Shown here piece after piece: positions 54,467-63,429 of a stretch of DNA of 64,000 bases. Source of the DNA: Melioribacter roseus (GTDB lineage Bacteria; Bacteroidota; Ignavibacteria; Ignavibacteriales; Melioribacteraceae); assembly GCA_020724265.1 (NCBI GenBank), contig DYHH01000013.1, positions 1 through 64,000 on the forward strand, given 5' to 3'. The position numbers were made by a program, and so were the translations under genes. Positions within the stretch are counted from its first letter, which is position 1. Every line of letters starts with the position of its first letter. Under the pieces are notes generated by a model that was not told where the DNA came from, made no database searches, and saw only the letters and a list, made by a program, of their open reading frames with translations.

Positions 54467-55570
54467 TTAAATCCATTTTCTTTTCTTAAAAAACAAAAGT
54501 AATAATACACCTATTAAAGCCATAAGACCTAATATAATGAAGTAAGCATATTTGTAACCCAGCTCAGGCATATTTTCGAAATTCATACCGTAAACACCTG
54601 CGATAAAAGTTAAAGGGATGAATATTGTTGCAATCAATGTAAGCATTTTCATTACTTCGTTCATTCTATTGCTTACACTGCTGAGATATATATCAATTAA
54701 TATAGTTATAGATTCTCTTAATGTGTCTAAAGATTCGTTTACCTGTACGATATGATCGAGTGAATCTCGGAAATAAATTAGGTGATTTATGGTAATGAGA
54801 TTTGATTCCTGCCTAATAATACTTGACAATGCTTCTCTCATTGGACGAACAGCATGCTTAATCCTATAAGCATCTCGTTTAAGAGATTGAATTCTTTTTA
54901 AGTCGTCCTGCGTTGGGTTTTCAAGAAGCATTTCCTGCTCTTCTTCGATTCTCTCGTTAAGTTCTTCGAGAACAAGAAAATATCTGTCTATTTCATAATC
55001 AACAAGAACATAAAACAAATAATCTGCTTTTGATTTACGAAAAACATTTTTACCGGTTTCTATTCTCTGGTGAATTGACGAATAATCTTCTTTAGTATCA
55101 TCGCGGAATGTAAATACAAACTTGGATGTGAAAAGAAACGATATTTGGTCATAATTAATGTCCTGTTTCTCTTCCCAAGTTATTTTTTTCATAACAAGAA
55201 ATATATCGTCATCGTAGTATTCAACCTTCGGCTGCTGGTTTGAATTAACCGCATCTTCCAGAATTAAAGGGTGTATTTTAAATATCTCTCCAAACTTTAC
55301 AAGAAAATCAACATCACTTAACCCGTTTATATCTATCCATCTTACTTTTTCGTCTTCAACAATCGACAACTTTTGCAAGTCTTCAATGGATTCAATCTTT
55401 TTAACGGAAAACTCATTATCGTTGTACTCGGTTAAAGTAATAACTGTTTTTTCAATTATACTTTCACCAACATAAATAAGAGTACCCGGCGGTTTACCAA
55501 TTTTACTTTTTAACTGCTGTTTCTTTTTGTTGGAGATTTTATTTTTTGTTTTCTTCATTTTTTGCTTCAT
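54467..55570 (-). CDS. corA: CorA-family magnesium/cobalt transporter
   Basis: A 367-residue divalent-cation transporter. The large cytoplasmic N-terminal domain is followed by two helices, with the signature YGMNF just before the second helix near residue 327. The terminal LFFKKRKWI is usual. The first 25 residues are Lys-rich. It acts in the inner membrane. It sits directly beside the MscS gene on the same strand, so the two probably share a transcript. An ATG four codons further in is also possible. Confidence 0.92.
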   Translation of the reverse strand: MKQKMKKTKNKISNKKKQQLKSKIGKPPGTLIYVGESIIEKTVITLTEYNDNEFSVKKIESIEDLQKLSIVEDEKVRWIDINGLSDVDFLVKFGEIFKIHPLILEDAVNSNQQPKVEYYDDDIFLVMKKITWEEKQDINYDQISFLFTSKFVFTFRDDTKEDYSSIHQRIETGKNVFRKSKADYLFYVLVDYEIDRYFLVLEELNERIEEEQEMLLENPTQDDLKRIQSLKRDAYRIKHAVRPMREALSSIIRQESNLITINHLIYFRDSLDHIVQVNESLDTLRESITILIDIYLSSVSNRMNEVMKMLTLIATIFIPLTFIAGVYGMNFENMPELGYKYAYFIILGLMALIGVLLLLFFKKRKWI

Positions 55571-55579
55571 GGTTACTAT

Positions 55580-57001
55580 TTAAAAATATTTTATCACAAT
55601 ATCAATCAGCTTGTTTTTTATTTTATTGTAAGGAGGATACAAAAACATCAATGCGGAATACTTTCTTTGTTTCATTATACTCTTCTCGTTAGAGAAAGTT
55701 TTAAATCCGTAAAAACCATGTGCTTTACCAATACCCGACTGATTAATTCCGCCGAACGGCAAATTATAATTGACAAAATGTACTACCGCATCATTAACAG
55801 CAGCGCTCCCGGCGGGAATGGATTTTAACATTTTATCAATGAATTTTTTCTTTTTACTAAAAATGTACATCGCAAGCGGATTAGGATTCTCATCAATAAT
55901 AGATAAAACCTCATCTTCATTCTTATAAGTTATAATAGGCAGTACCGGGCCAAAGATTTCATTTTGCATAACTTCGGAATCCATTGATACGTTATCAATC
56001 AATGTCGGCGAAATCAAATTATCATTGTCATCAGTTTCACCGCCGTAAATAATTACTCCGTTTTTGTTTACGGCATCATCAAGAAATAATTTGATATTAT
56101 AAAATTGTGTATCGTTAATTATTCTGCAATAATTATTTCCCTTTTTAAGTTCATCTTTTTTTCCGTAATAATGTTCAACCGATTTAATAATTTCGGAAAT
56201 TAGTTTTTCTTTTACCTTTTCGTGAACAAGAAGATAATCGGGCGCAATACATGTTTGACCTGCATTCATAAATTTTGCCCAGGCAATTCTTTTTGCTGCG
56301 GTTTTTATATCGGCATCACTACAAACAATTGTAGGTGATTTGCCGCCGAGTTCTAATGTTACTTTTGCTAAATTTTTAGAAGCAGCGTCCATAACAAGTT
56401 TTCCAACTTCAATACTTCCTGTAAAAAAGATATGATTAAAAGGAAGACATGTTAATTCTTTTGCAATCTCAGCTCCGCCAAGAAATACTTTCACTTCTTC
56501 TTCGGGAAACAATTTATCAATAATATTTTTTACAAGTTCCGAAGTATTGGGACTTCTTTCGGATGGTTTCATTATAATGGTATTACCTGCGGCAATTGCT
56601 GAAACAAGGGGGCCCATTGACAGTAAAAACGGAAAATTCCATGGTGAAATTATCAGCGACTGCCCAATTGATTCGTACATTACCTTATTAACCGATCCGA
56701 AGAATGATAACGGGGTATGTACGCGATGGGGCTGCATCCATTTGTTAAGGTTTCTAATCATATGCCTGATTTCACTTACAACAGTAAATATCTCCGTTAG
56801 TTTAGTTTCCTCTTTTGATTTTCTGAAATCCTTATAAACCGCACTGCAAATTTCGTCCTGTATGGACATAATCTCAGAAAGCATAATTTTTAGTCTTGAC
56901 TTTCTTTGTGCTGCAGTAGTTTTTGATAAATTAATTCGATTAGCTTTCTGGAGTTGAAATACTTTGTGAATTTCTTGTTTGATTATTTCTTCTACCGGCA
57001 T
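55580..57001 (-). CDS. Aldehyde dehydrogenase family enzyme (class 3-like)
   Basis: A 473-residue NAD(P)-dependent dehydrogenase. Catalytic Glu lies in TLELGGKSPTI and catalytic Cys in NAGQTCIAPDYLL near 245-252, with a FTGSIEVGK NAD-binding region. The C-terminal tail is hydrophobic and resembles the fatty-aldehyde-type members that attach to membranes. It oxidises aldehydes to acids. The substrate cannot be read. It ends nine bases before the corA start. Confidence 0.93.
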   Translation of the reverse strand: MPVEEIIKQEIHKVFQLQKANRINLSKTTAAQRKSRLKIMLSEIMSIQDEICSAVYKDFRKSKEETKLTEIFTVVSEIRHMIRNLNKWMQPHRVHTPLSFFGSVNKVMYESIGQSLIISPWNFPFLLSMGPLVSAIAAGNTIIMKPSERSPNTSELVKNIIDKLFPEEEVKVFLGGAEIAKELTCLPFNHIFFTGSIEVGKLVMDAASKNLAKVTLELGGKSPTIVCSDADIKTAAKRIAWAKFMNAGQTCIAPDYLLVHEKVKEKLISEIIKSVEHYYGKKDELKKGNNYCRIINDTQFYNIKLFLDDAVNKNGVIIYGGETDDNDNLISPTLIDNVSMDSEVMQNEIFGPVLPIITYKNEDEVLSIIDENPNPLAMYIFSKKKKFIDKMLKSIPAGSAAVNDAVVHFVNYNLPFGGINQSGIGKAHGFYGFKTFSNEKSIMKQRKYSALMFLYPPYNKIKNKLIDIVIKYF

Positions 57002-57147
57002 GGCTTCCTTTGGGTTGTTTATAATTTCGTTTCAAATCTATAGTCAACGTCAAAGACGTTTATAATCGATCTATCTATACCTCCCAAATCCTGTACAATT
57101 TAACAGCCCAAATCTTTGCAGAAATAATTCTCTAAGAATTAAATATA

Positions 57148-58566
57148 CTACTTTTTTAAGTCCATAAACGAAAACCGCAGGTTATCACTATCAAGGTCTT
57201 TGATAATTTTTTCTAACTGAGTAATTTGCTGCCGTGTCGGTATCATATGTTTATACATGTATAATAAATATTCGGCAGCATCTTTCTGAAAATAATTTCT
57301 ATTTTTCGCAACATTTGTTAAAAACTTATCTGCCCTATCTGCATCTCTTAAATTAAAAAAGAAAACTCCCGTATAAAATTCATACGTGGCTCGCAAAAAC
57401 CCGTTTTCGGGTATGGCTCCAATTGAAGAAAGATTAGTATTAATATTTTCATCCATTCTTCCGATTGAAGATGCGTAACTGAAAATTTCTTTTGCTGCCG
57501 TTAAATTGTTTTTCAACTCATCATAAATTTTTCTTTGCTGCTCGTTTAATTCTTTTTCATACTCTAAGGAAGGTTTATCTATTAATAACGAAGCAGCCGC
57601 ACGAAGATATTTTGAATTTTCAAAAGCGGAACGCCACTTGAAATCTTTCGTTTCTATTAAACGATTTAACAGCTCTATTGCTTTTTCGTAATCACCGTTT
57701 TTAAAATAAAAGTCAGCTTTAGTATATCCCCAAACATGATTATTGGGATCATTAACAATGGATTCCTCCGCATCTTTCAGCCTGTTAAGTTGTAATAGAA
57801 GCCGAACATACCAATCAAAAAAGCTTGCGTTGTTCTTATATTTTTTTACCAGCAAATTAAAATAGTTTACTGCTTCGAAATGATTGGATTCTTGAGCCGT
57901 GTATGTTTCGCCCAAAATAATTTCTGCCATTGGTCTTGTAAGTTCACCTTTTAAGTGAGCGAGTTTCAGGTATTTCAACCCGGTCTCTCTATCTCCCGAT
58001 AATCCCAAAACAGATAAAATAAATCTCGTCAATCCACTGAGGCGATCGGTATAATATTCAAACATTCCCATTAAAAGATATGCATCATATAACTCGGGAT
58101 CGGTTTTAACAAGTTCTTCAATTAATGTCTTTCCTTTTTTTGCATTTTGAAATGCTGCAAAATATGATCTTGATGCCGTATGCATTCTTCCAAGGTAACC
58201 GTAGATATTTGCAAGATAGAATTGATTTTCGGTAGTCATTTCAACATGTTCTAGTTTTTTAACTACCGACTCTGCATATTTAATCAACTCTTCGTTTTTC
58301 TGATTCCGGTATTCATATCTTTTCTCAAAATTGAATTGATCTGCATCGGCAAGATTTTTTAACGAGAGAGCAAATATTTTTAAAAAGTAATATTTCGGTT
58401 TTTGAGGGTCTTCACTAATTTTTTGTTCAATAAGTTCAAGTGATTTGTCGAATTGGTGATCGAATGTCCAGTATACTATTTGATGATCATACCCGTTAAT
58501 TTTCAAAGAAGCGTTTGCAGGTATAGATAACAAAATTATAGTCAAAAGCAGAATCAGTCTTTTCAT
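57148..58566 (-). CDS. Exported TPR-repeat protein
   Basis: A 472-residue protein with a signal peptide (about 1-19) and a mostly helical body with TPR-like repeats. The units include QFYLANIYGYLGRMHTASR, LGETYTAQESNHFEAVNYF and KADFYFKNGDYEKAIELLNRL. No enzyme motif is seen. It is likely a periplasmic or outer-membrane scaffold. It stands alone, with 146 bases after and 191 bases before it. Confidence 0.78.
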   Translation of the reverse strand: MKRLILLLTIILLSIPANASLKINGYDHQIVYWTFDHQFDKSLELIEQKISEDPQKPKYYFLKIFALSLKNLADADQFNFEKRYEYRNQKNEELIKYAESVVKKLEHVEMTTENQFYLANIYGYLGRMHTASRSYFAAFQNAKKGKTLIEELVKTDPELYDAYLLMGMFEYYTDRLSGLTRFILSVLGLSGDRETGLKYLKLAHLKGELTRPMAEIILGETYTAQESNHFEAVNYFNLLVKKYKNNASFFDWYVRLLLQLNRLKDAEESIVNDPNNHVWGYTKADFYFKNGDYEKAIELLNRLIETKDFKWRSAFENSKYLRAAASLLIDKPSLEYEKELNEQQRKIYDELKNNLTAAKEIFSYASSIGRMDENINTNLSSIGAIPENGFLRATYEFYTGVFFFNLRDADRADKFLTNVAKNRNYFQKDAAEYLLYMYKHMIPTRQQITQLEKIIKDLDSDNLRFSFMDLKK

Positions 58567-58757
58567 AAAAGTTTTTCTTGAAATAAATTTTTTGAAGATA
58601 GCAAAATCAAAGGTGATCTTCCATTAATGTGTGTTATTAAATAATGAAGAAATTTATCCGAAAATATAATCAATAAAAACAAACTATAATTCTTCTTATT
58701 TTAAATAGGTACGATTTGTTTATTTGTTAAGTTGTTTAATAATCGAGAGAAAGTGCG

Positions 58758-59195
58758 ATGAATGCAAAAAAACCGATACTTGTTATTATTCTTTTCTTTC
58801 TAATTTTATTTCAAGCAATAAGCGGAATTTTCGGGGGAATAGGTTTAATTATTGATCCCTCAGGCGAAACTCTTCAAATTCCTTTAGAATGGCTCGAAGG
58901 CTCACCGTTTAAGAGCTATTTAATACCCGGTATAATTCTTTTTATTGTTCTTGGAGTAATGCCGTTTCTTATATTCTTTGGTATACGTAAAAGAAAATTA
59001 TGGGGCTGGCAGGGAAGTATTTTCATTGGTCTTGCATTAATTATTTGGATTGCAGTAGAAATAATTATTATCGGCTACCAACATGACCCGCCGCTGCAAT
59101 TAATTTACGGTTTAGTCGGTATTGCAATTCTTACGGTTACAAATACCGCAAGTGTTAAAAAATTCTTTAGGCAGACTGATAAAATTCAACAATAA
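58758..59195 (+). CDS. Small membrane protein, hypothetical
   Basis: A 145-residue protein with about four hydrophobic helices (near 6-28, 55-74, 86-107, 116-134). No known domain is recognised. It is the first of a pair of membrane genes on the plus strand, 23 bases before the next. It probably lies in the inner membrane. The start follows a possible GAGAGAAAG ribosome binding site. Confidence 0.7.
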   Translation: MNAKKPILVIILFFLILFQAISGIFGGIGLIIDPSGETLQIPLEWLEGSPFKSYLIPGIILFIVLGVMPFLIFFGIRKRKLWGWQGSIFIGLALIIWIAVEIIIIGYQHDPPLQLIYGLVGIAILTVTNTASVKKFFRQTDKIQQ

Positions 59196-59218
59196 ATAAA
59201 GAACAGTTTGGGTTTGTT

Positions 59219-60079
59219 ATGAAACACAAAAGCGTTATTTCATTTTTAGTAATGGTTATTACCGCGGCTTCAATTATTGCTTCGCTTAATGGAATTTTAA
59301 GCAAAGATGGGGACGGTGAATATTTTTATGAATCAATTCGAGGAGAAACAGTAACAATTTACAGTAAAGGTTTATATAAGCACATGTCGGCAGATGTTGC
59401 AATTCAAGGTATTGCACAGGATTATATTACATTGTTTATAGGTATTCCTTTTTTACTATTTGCACTTTTATGGTCTGCTAAAAATTCGTTAAGAGGAATG
59501 TTATTGCTTTCAGGTACACTTGTATATTTTTTTATTACCTATCTTTTTTATTTGTCAATGGGAATGTATAACGAAATGTTTCTTGTTTATGCATTTTTAC
59601 TTGGTACTACATTTTTTGCATTTGTTTTAACTCTCTTTGCTTACGAGTTCAATAATATGAAGGATATTTTCACATCACAAAAGTTAATGAGAAATGCCGG
59701 AGTCTTTTTAATTGTGAATGCATCTTTGGTTACACTGCTTTGGCTTGGTGTGGTTGTTCCCCCTCTGATTGACGGTACAATTTACCCTAAGCAGCTTCAG
59801 CATTATACGACTTTAATTGTGCAGGGATTTGATCTTGGATTACTTCTGCCGATTTCCTTTGTTGTAGGCATACTTGCAATTCGTAAAAATAATTTCGGTT
59901 ATCTCTTTACAACAATTTATGTGATTTTTCTTTCATTCTTAATGCTGGCTCTAACATCAAAAATAATTTTTATGGCAAACGCAGGCGAGAATGTTATTCC
60001 GGTTATTTTTATTATGCCGACAATAGCGCTTATAGCCATTCTATTCTCTTTTCTTATTTTGAAAAATATCAATAAATAG
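59219..60079 (+). CDS. Membrane protein, hypothetical
   Basis: A 286-residue protein with about eight hydrophobic helices and few charged loops. It begins with a signal-like helix (MKHKSVISFLVMVITAASIIA) and a periplasmic loop of about 40 residues. I do not recognise the family. It ends at a palindrome that may be a terminator. With the gene before it, it forms a small unit. Confidence 0.7.
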   Translation: MKHKSVISFLVMVITAASIIASLNGILSKDGDGEYFYESIRGETVTIYSKGLYKHMSADVAIQGIAQDYITLFIGIPFLLFALLWSAKNSLRGMLLLSGTLVYFFITYLFYLSMGMYNEMFLVYAFLLGTTFFAFVLTLFAYEFNNMKDIFTSQKLMRNAGVFLIVNASLVTLLWLGVVVPPLIDGTIYPKQLQHYTTLIVQGFDLGLLLPISFVVGILAIRKNNFGYLFTTIYVIFLSFLMLALTSKIIFMANAGENVIPVIFIMPTIALIAILFSFLILKNINK

Positions 60080-60080
60080 A

Positions 60081-60154
60081 AACCTTAGCGTTCTCCGCGT
60101 CTTTGCGGTTAATCAATGAAAGAAAACCGCAGAGACGCCAAGACGCTAAAAATT
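60081..60154. terminator. Imperfect inverted repeat between convergent genes, possible bidirectional terminator
   Basis: The arms run AACCTTAGCGTTCTCCGCGT-to-GCGGTT (60081-60110) and AACCGCAGAGACGCC-to-AGACGCTAAAA (60125-60153). They pair over about 25 bases with a few mismatches around a 14-base loop. It sits between convergent genes ending at 60079 and 60162. It also resembles the CAGAGACGC-rich intergenic hairpins known in many bacteria. Confidence 0.65.
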
Positions 60155-60161
60155 ATTAACT

Positions 60162-61565
60162 TCACCTCAACTTAAGTTTATTCAACATTTCTTCTGCATT
60201 TTTATTTTTGGGGTCAAGCTCTAAAGATTTCTTGTAATTAATTATTGCGTTTTCTTTATCACCCGTTTTCATATAAGCTTCGGCTAAGCTGTCGTATGTA
60301 TTTCCAATATTAGGGAAGCATTTTACATTTACTGTGAATATTGCAATTGCCTCATCATTAAGACCTTCATAAAGAAATTGGTAGCCGATTCTATTCAGTA
60401 TTCTATCATTAACTATATTGTATTCTGATAAATATTCTTTATAATTTTCTACGAAATCTGAAGTCCCTTTTTCCTTAATAACAGTAAAGATGTATCTCCC
60501 TAATTCCAATCTAAGCGGTTGATAATTTTCGCCTTTTAAGATTGCATTAATTCTTTTAATTAAAGCTTCTGCACCTTGATCAATATTGGAAAGAATTATT
60601 ACGGAATATTTGCTTGCAACATTTTGATCATATACCGCGTTCCACCCCGGTGAACCTCCGGCAACACCTAACCCAAAATCGGGGAGTTTCGATAATTCCG
60701 CCCAAGTCAAATTTACGTCTTCGTTGAACCTGCTGTGAAGAAGAACTTTAAATTCATCCTCTAAGAGAATATTATCATTAATAAGTGATCTATCCAACTT
60801 CAGCATATCCTCTAAAGTAGAATACATTCCTCCCGCCGGTGTCGGAATGTTCGGCATTCTTTCGTATGTTGATTCTTTATTGCCCGTCGGAGTTACTAAA
60901 AATCCTTTTGCTTTATTCTCAACTTGATCTTCCTTATAAATAAACCCGGAGTTATTCATTCCAAGAGGATTGAGAATGCGTTCTTTCAGCACATCATAAT
61001 ATGATTTCCCGGTTAACTTTTCTATTATTCCACCTAAAATTACATAGCTTGAATTCGAATACCTGGTTGATGTACCCGGTTCGAAAAGCAAGGGTTGTTT
61101 TGCAATTAATAATAGAAGATCTTCAACATTTCTAAACCGGTTCGGCTCCTGGCGAAACTCGGTTAACTGTAAGTAATCTCCGAGCCCGGCAGAAAAAGTC
61201 AACAACATTTTTACGGTTATTTTTTCATCTGATTCATTATTGAAAACCGGGTATATATCATTGAGATTATCGGAAAGATTCAATTTTTCTTCTTGAATTA
61301 ACTGTGTGATAAGTATTTGTGTAAATAGTTTCCCTATCGAACCGATGTTAAATTTCGTATCAGTTTGATTAACTATACCATTGTCCCAATCCGCATAACC
61401 GAAAGCTTTTAAATATTCGGTCTTGCTCTTGTCGGCAATCAATACAACACCGGAAAAAATATCCTTTTCGTAAGCTTCATTTATAATACCATCTATTTTA
61501 TCAAATTTAGTTTGTGAATTAATTTGTATGCAGAACAGCAGAATAATGATCGAAACAATTTTCAT
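60162..61565 (-). CDS. Exported serine beta-lactamase-family hydrolase with TPR tail
   Basis: A 467-residue protein with a signal peptide (about 1-18). The serine-hydrolase motifs are SIGK (Ser76-Lys79), YSNSSY and a later glycine-rich site. The class-C-like fold fits a penicillin-binding/esterase-type family rather than a resistance enzyme. The last 60 residues are a TPR unit (NTYDSLAEAYMKTGDKENAI) almost identical to the end of the S41 peptidase encoded next. Role unknown. Confidence 0.88.
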   Translation of the reverse strand: MKIVSIIILLFCIQINSQTKFDKIDGIINEAYEKDIFSGVVLIADKSKTEYLKAFGYADWDNGIVNQTDTKFNIGSIGKLFTQILITQLIQEEKLNLSDNLNDIYPVFNNESDEKITVKMLLTFSAGLGDYLQLTEFRQEPNRFRNVEDLLLLIAKQPLLFEPGTSTRYSNSSYVILGGIIEKLTGKSYYDVLKERILNPLGMNNSGFIYKEDQVENKAKGFLVTPTGNKESTYERMPNIPTPAGGMYSTLEDMLKLDRSLINDNILLEDEFKVLLHSRFNEDVNLTWAELSKLPDFGLGVAGGSPGWNAVYDQNVASKYSVIILSNIDQGAEALIKRINAILKGENYQPLRLELGRYIFTVIKEKGTSDFVENYKEYLSEYNIVNDRILNRIGYQFLYEGLNDEAIAIFTVNVKCFPNIGNTYDSLAEAYMKTGDKENAIINYKKSLELDPKNKNAEEMLNKLKLR

Positions 61566-61583
61566 GTAATTTCTCCTTTTAAA

Positions 61584-62993
61584 TTAAGATTCGTTATTAA
61601 GTTTTATTAACATTTCTTTTGCATTTTTATTTTCCGGGTCAAGTTCTATTGCTTTTTTGTAATTAATGATTGCATTCTTGTTGTCGCCTTTTTTCATATA
61701 AGCTTCGGCTAAGCTATCGTATGTGTTAGCAGAGTTTGGAAATGCACGTGTGTTGTATTCGAAAATCATAATTGCCAAATCGTAGTTCTCAGAGAACAAC
61801 TTTTGATAGCCCAAAAAATTAATGAACATTTCATCAACAAGATCTTCTCTTAACCCGAGATCTAATGCCTCTTTTATCAGCGAGTTGGCTTTTTCTGTTT
61901 TTCTATTTTCATCAAACAATTTTTCAGCTTCTTCGATCTTGGAATTAATTTCATCGATGTAGTTTAACATCATCTTATCTTTTGTTGTTTTATATTTATC
62001 GGCTGATTGTTCTGCAAGAGTCAATACCTTTTCCAAGGCTTCTTCGGCTGCAGTTTCAATATCAGGTATTACACCAACTCCTTCCCAGTTTGTTTTTGTT
62101 ATGGGATTAATAGCCATTCCAGTCGGAATGAAAATTTCCAAATTTTCCGTAACATTAAAAATCTGACCAGGATTAGCTCCTCCACCGGTAGTTTCGCCTA
62201 CAAGCGTTCCTCTTTTTTGTGTTTGGATGTTATAAGCAAATTCTTCACCGGCAGAAAATGTTTTACTGCTTGTTAATACAAACAGCGGTATATCCGGCAT
62301 TTTCTGTCCGCCAACTTTTTCTAACGATACAAAGTGAGCTGTATCGTTGCTGACTCTGTTATAAAGACTATTAAGATGTGTAGGTTTTTCAAAAAAATAA
62401 CTGCATATGTATTGAACAAGATCAGGACTGCCTCCGTTGTTTTTTCTCAAATCAATTATCACGGCCTCCGAAGTTGAAAGATATTTCATTGCAAGATCGG
62501 CATAGTCCTTTGCTACGTGTAGTGGTGCAAACCCGTCCAGTTTTAGATAACCGATATTCCCTTTTATTTTTTCAAGTTTGGTAAACCCGAAGTTGATACT
62601 TTTAAACTGACTTTCTGTTTTGTATATATTTTTAAGCGGATTTGGTACTTCGCCTGCAAGTTTATTTTTAGAATTCTTTACATGTACTCTCATGTGTTTG
62701 TCGTTGCTTATCGATTGCATTTCTTTTGTCATTACCTCCGCAAATTCTATTGCATCGGTAAAGTCATCAAAGAATCCTTCTTTATTTTTGTTGTTAATGT
62801 GGGCGACAATTTTCTCAGCAACTGCGGGGAAGACATATTTTTCTTTTAATAGGTTGGACGATCTTTCTACAAATTCATTAATCGTTTCTTTATTTATCTT
62901 ACCTTCCGCTTCTTGAGCCTGAAGGTTTATTGAGAAAAGAATCGACGCAATCGTTAAGAAATTTATTAATCTATTTTTGAATTGAGACTTCAT
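61584..62993 (-). CDS. Exported S41-family peptidase with TPR tail
   Basis: A 469-residue exported protein (signal about 1-26). The tail-specific-protease/S41 core holds the catalytic Ser in SSKTFSAGEEFAY, and GNIGYLKLDGFAPL and IDLRKNNGGSPDL are the usual strands. There is no PDZ domain clear in the sequence. The C-terminal 60 residues form a TPR unit (NTYDSLAEAYMKKGDNKNAI) like that of the gene downstream. The natural substrate is unknown. Confidence 0.9.
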   Translation of the reverse strand: MKSQFKNRLINFLTIASILFSINLQAQEAEGKINKETINEFVERSSNLLKEKYVFPAVAEKIVAHINNKNKEGFFDDFTDAIEFAEVMTKEMQSISNDKHMRVHVKNSKNKLAGEVPNPLKNIYKTESQFKSINFGFTKLEKIKGNIGYLKLDGFAPLHVAKDYADLAMKYLSTSEAVIIDLRKNNGGSPDLVQYICSYFFEKPTHLNSLYNRVSNDTAHFVSLEKVGGQKMPDIPLFVLTSSKTFSAGEEFAYNIQTQKRGTLVGETTGGGANPGQIFNVTENLEIFIPTGMAINPITKTNWEGVGVIPDIETAAEEALEKVLTLAEQSADKYKTTKDKMMLNYIDEINSKIEEAEKLFDENRKTEKANSLIKEALDLGLREDLVDEMFINFLGYQKLFSENYDLAIMIFEYNTRAFPNSANTYDSLAEAYMKKGDNKNAIINYKKAIELDPENKNAKEMLIKLNNES

Positions 62994-63429
62994 TTTTACC
63001 CCCAGATATTTTGATTTTAGAAGCGAGTCTTTAGACGAAGCCCTTCGTAATTAGTTTCGTTTTTTATTTTAAACACGAATAAGAATATTTAATAGTAAAG
63101 GAGGATTTGGAAGCAAAGAATGAAAAGAAAAAAAGGAAATTGGATGAATGGTCAATTTGTAGAATTTCCACGTATTTCAACATTACAAATCCGACAAAAT
63201 CTTCTCTCTCTCCACCCGGTACTGAAACCGAGAGCTTAGATCATTCACAATATTTTTATAAACAATTATTAACTTTTGTCAAAATATCTTGGCAAATAGT
63301 AACCACATCAAACGAGAAAAATCTGGTCGGTTCAGGCAACTGTATTTGATTAATGATTTTCTCATTTTTATTCGCATATATTTGTCCCCTTTTATAACTT
63401 GCTTATACAATTTTCCACGAGATGATGAA
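62994..63429. other. 436-base gap without a supported gene
   Basis: The gap separates divergent genes and probably carries their promoters. Two tiny hairpins occur near 63027-63036 (GTCT-TT-AGAC) and 63036-63047 (CGAAG-CC-CTTCG). A plus-strand reading frame of about 80 codons (63107-63349) has composition unlike a real protein and is not called. I see no RNA gene. Confidence 0.6.

Noticed and set aside
63107-63349. Eighty-codon plus-strand reading frame
   Set aside because: No recognisable domain and atypical composition; it lies in a promoter gap between divergent genes.
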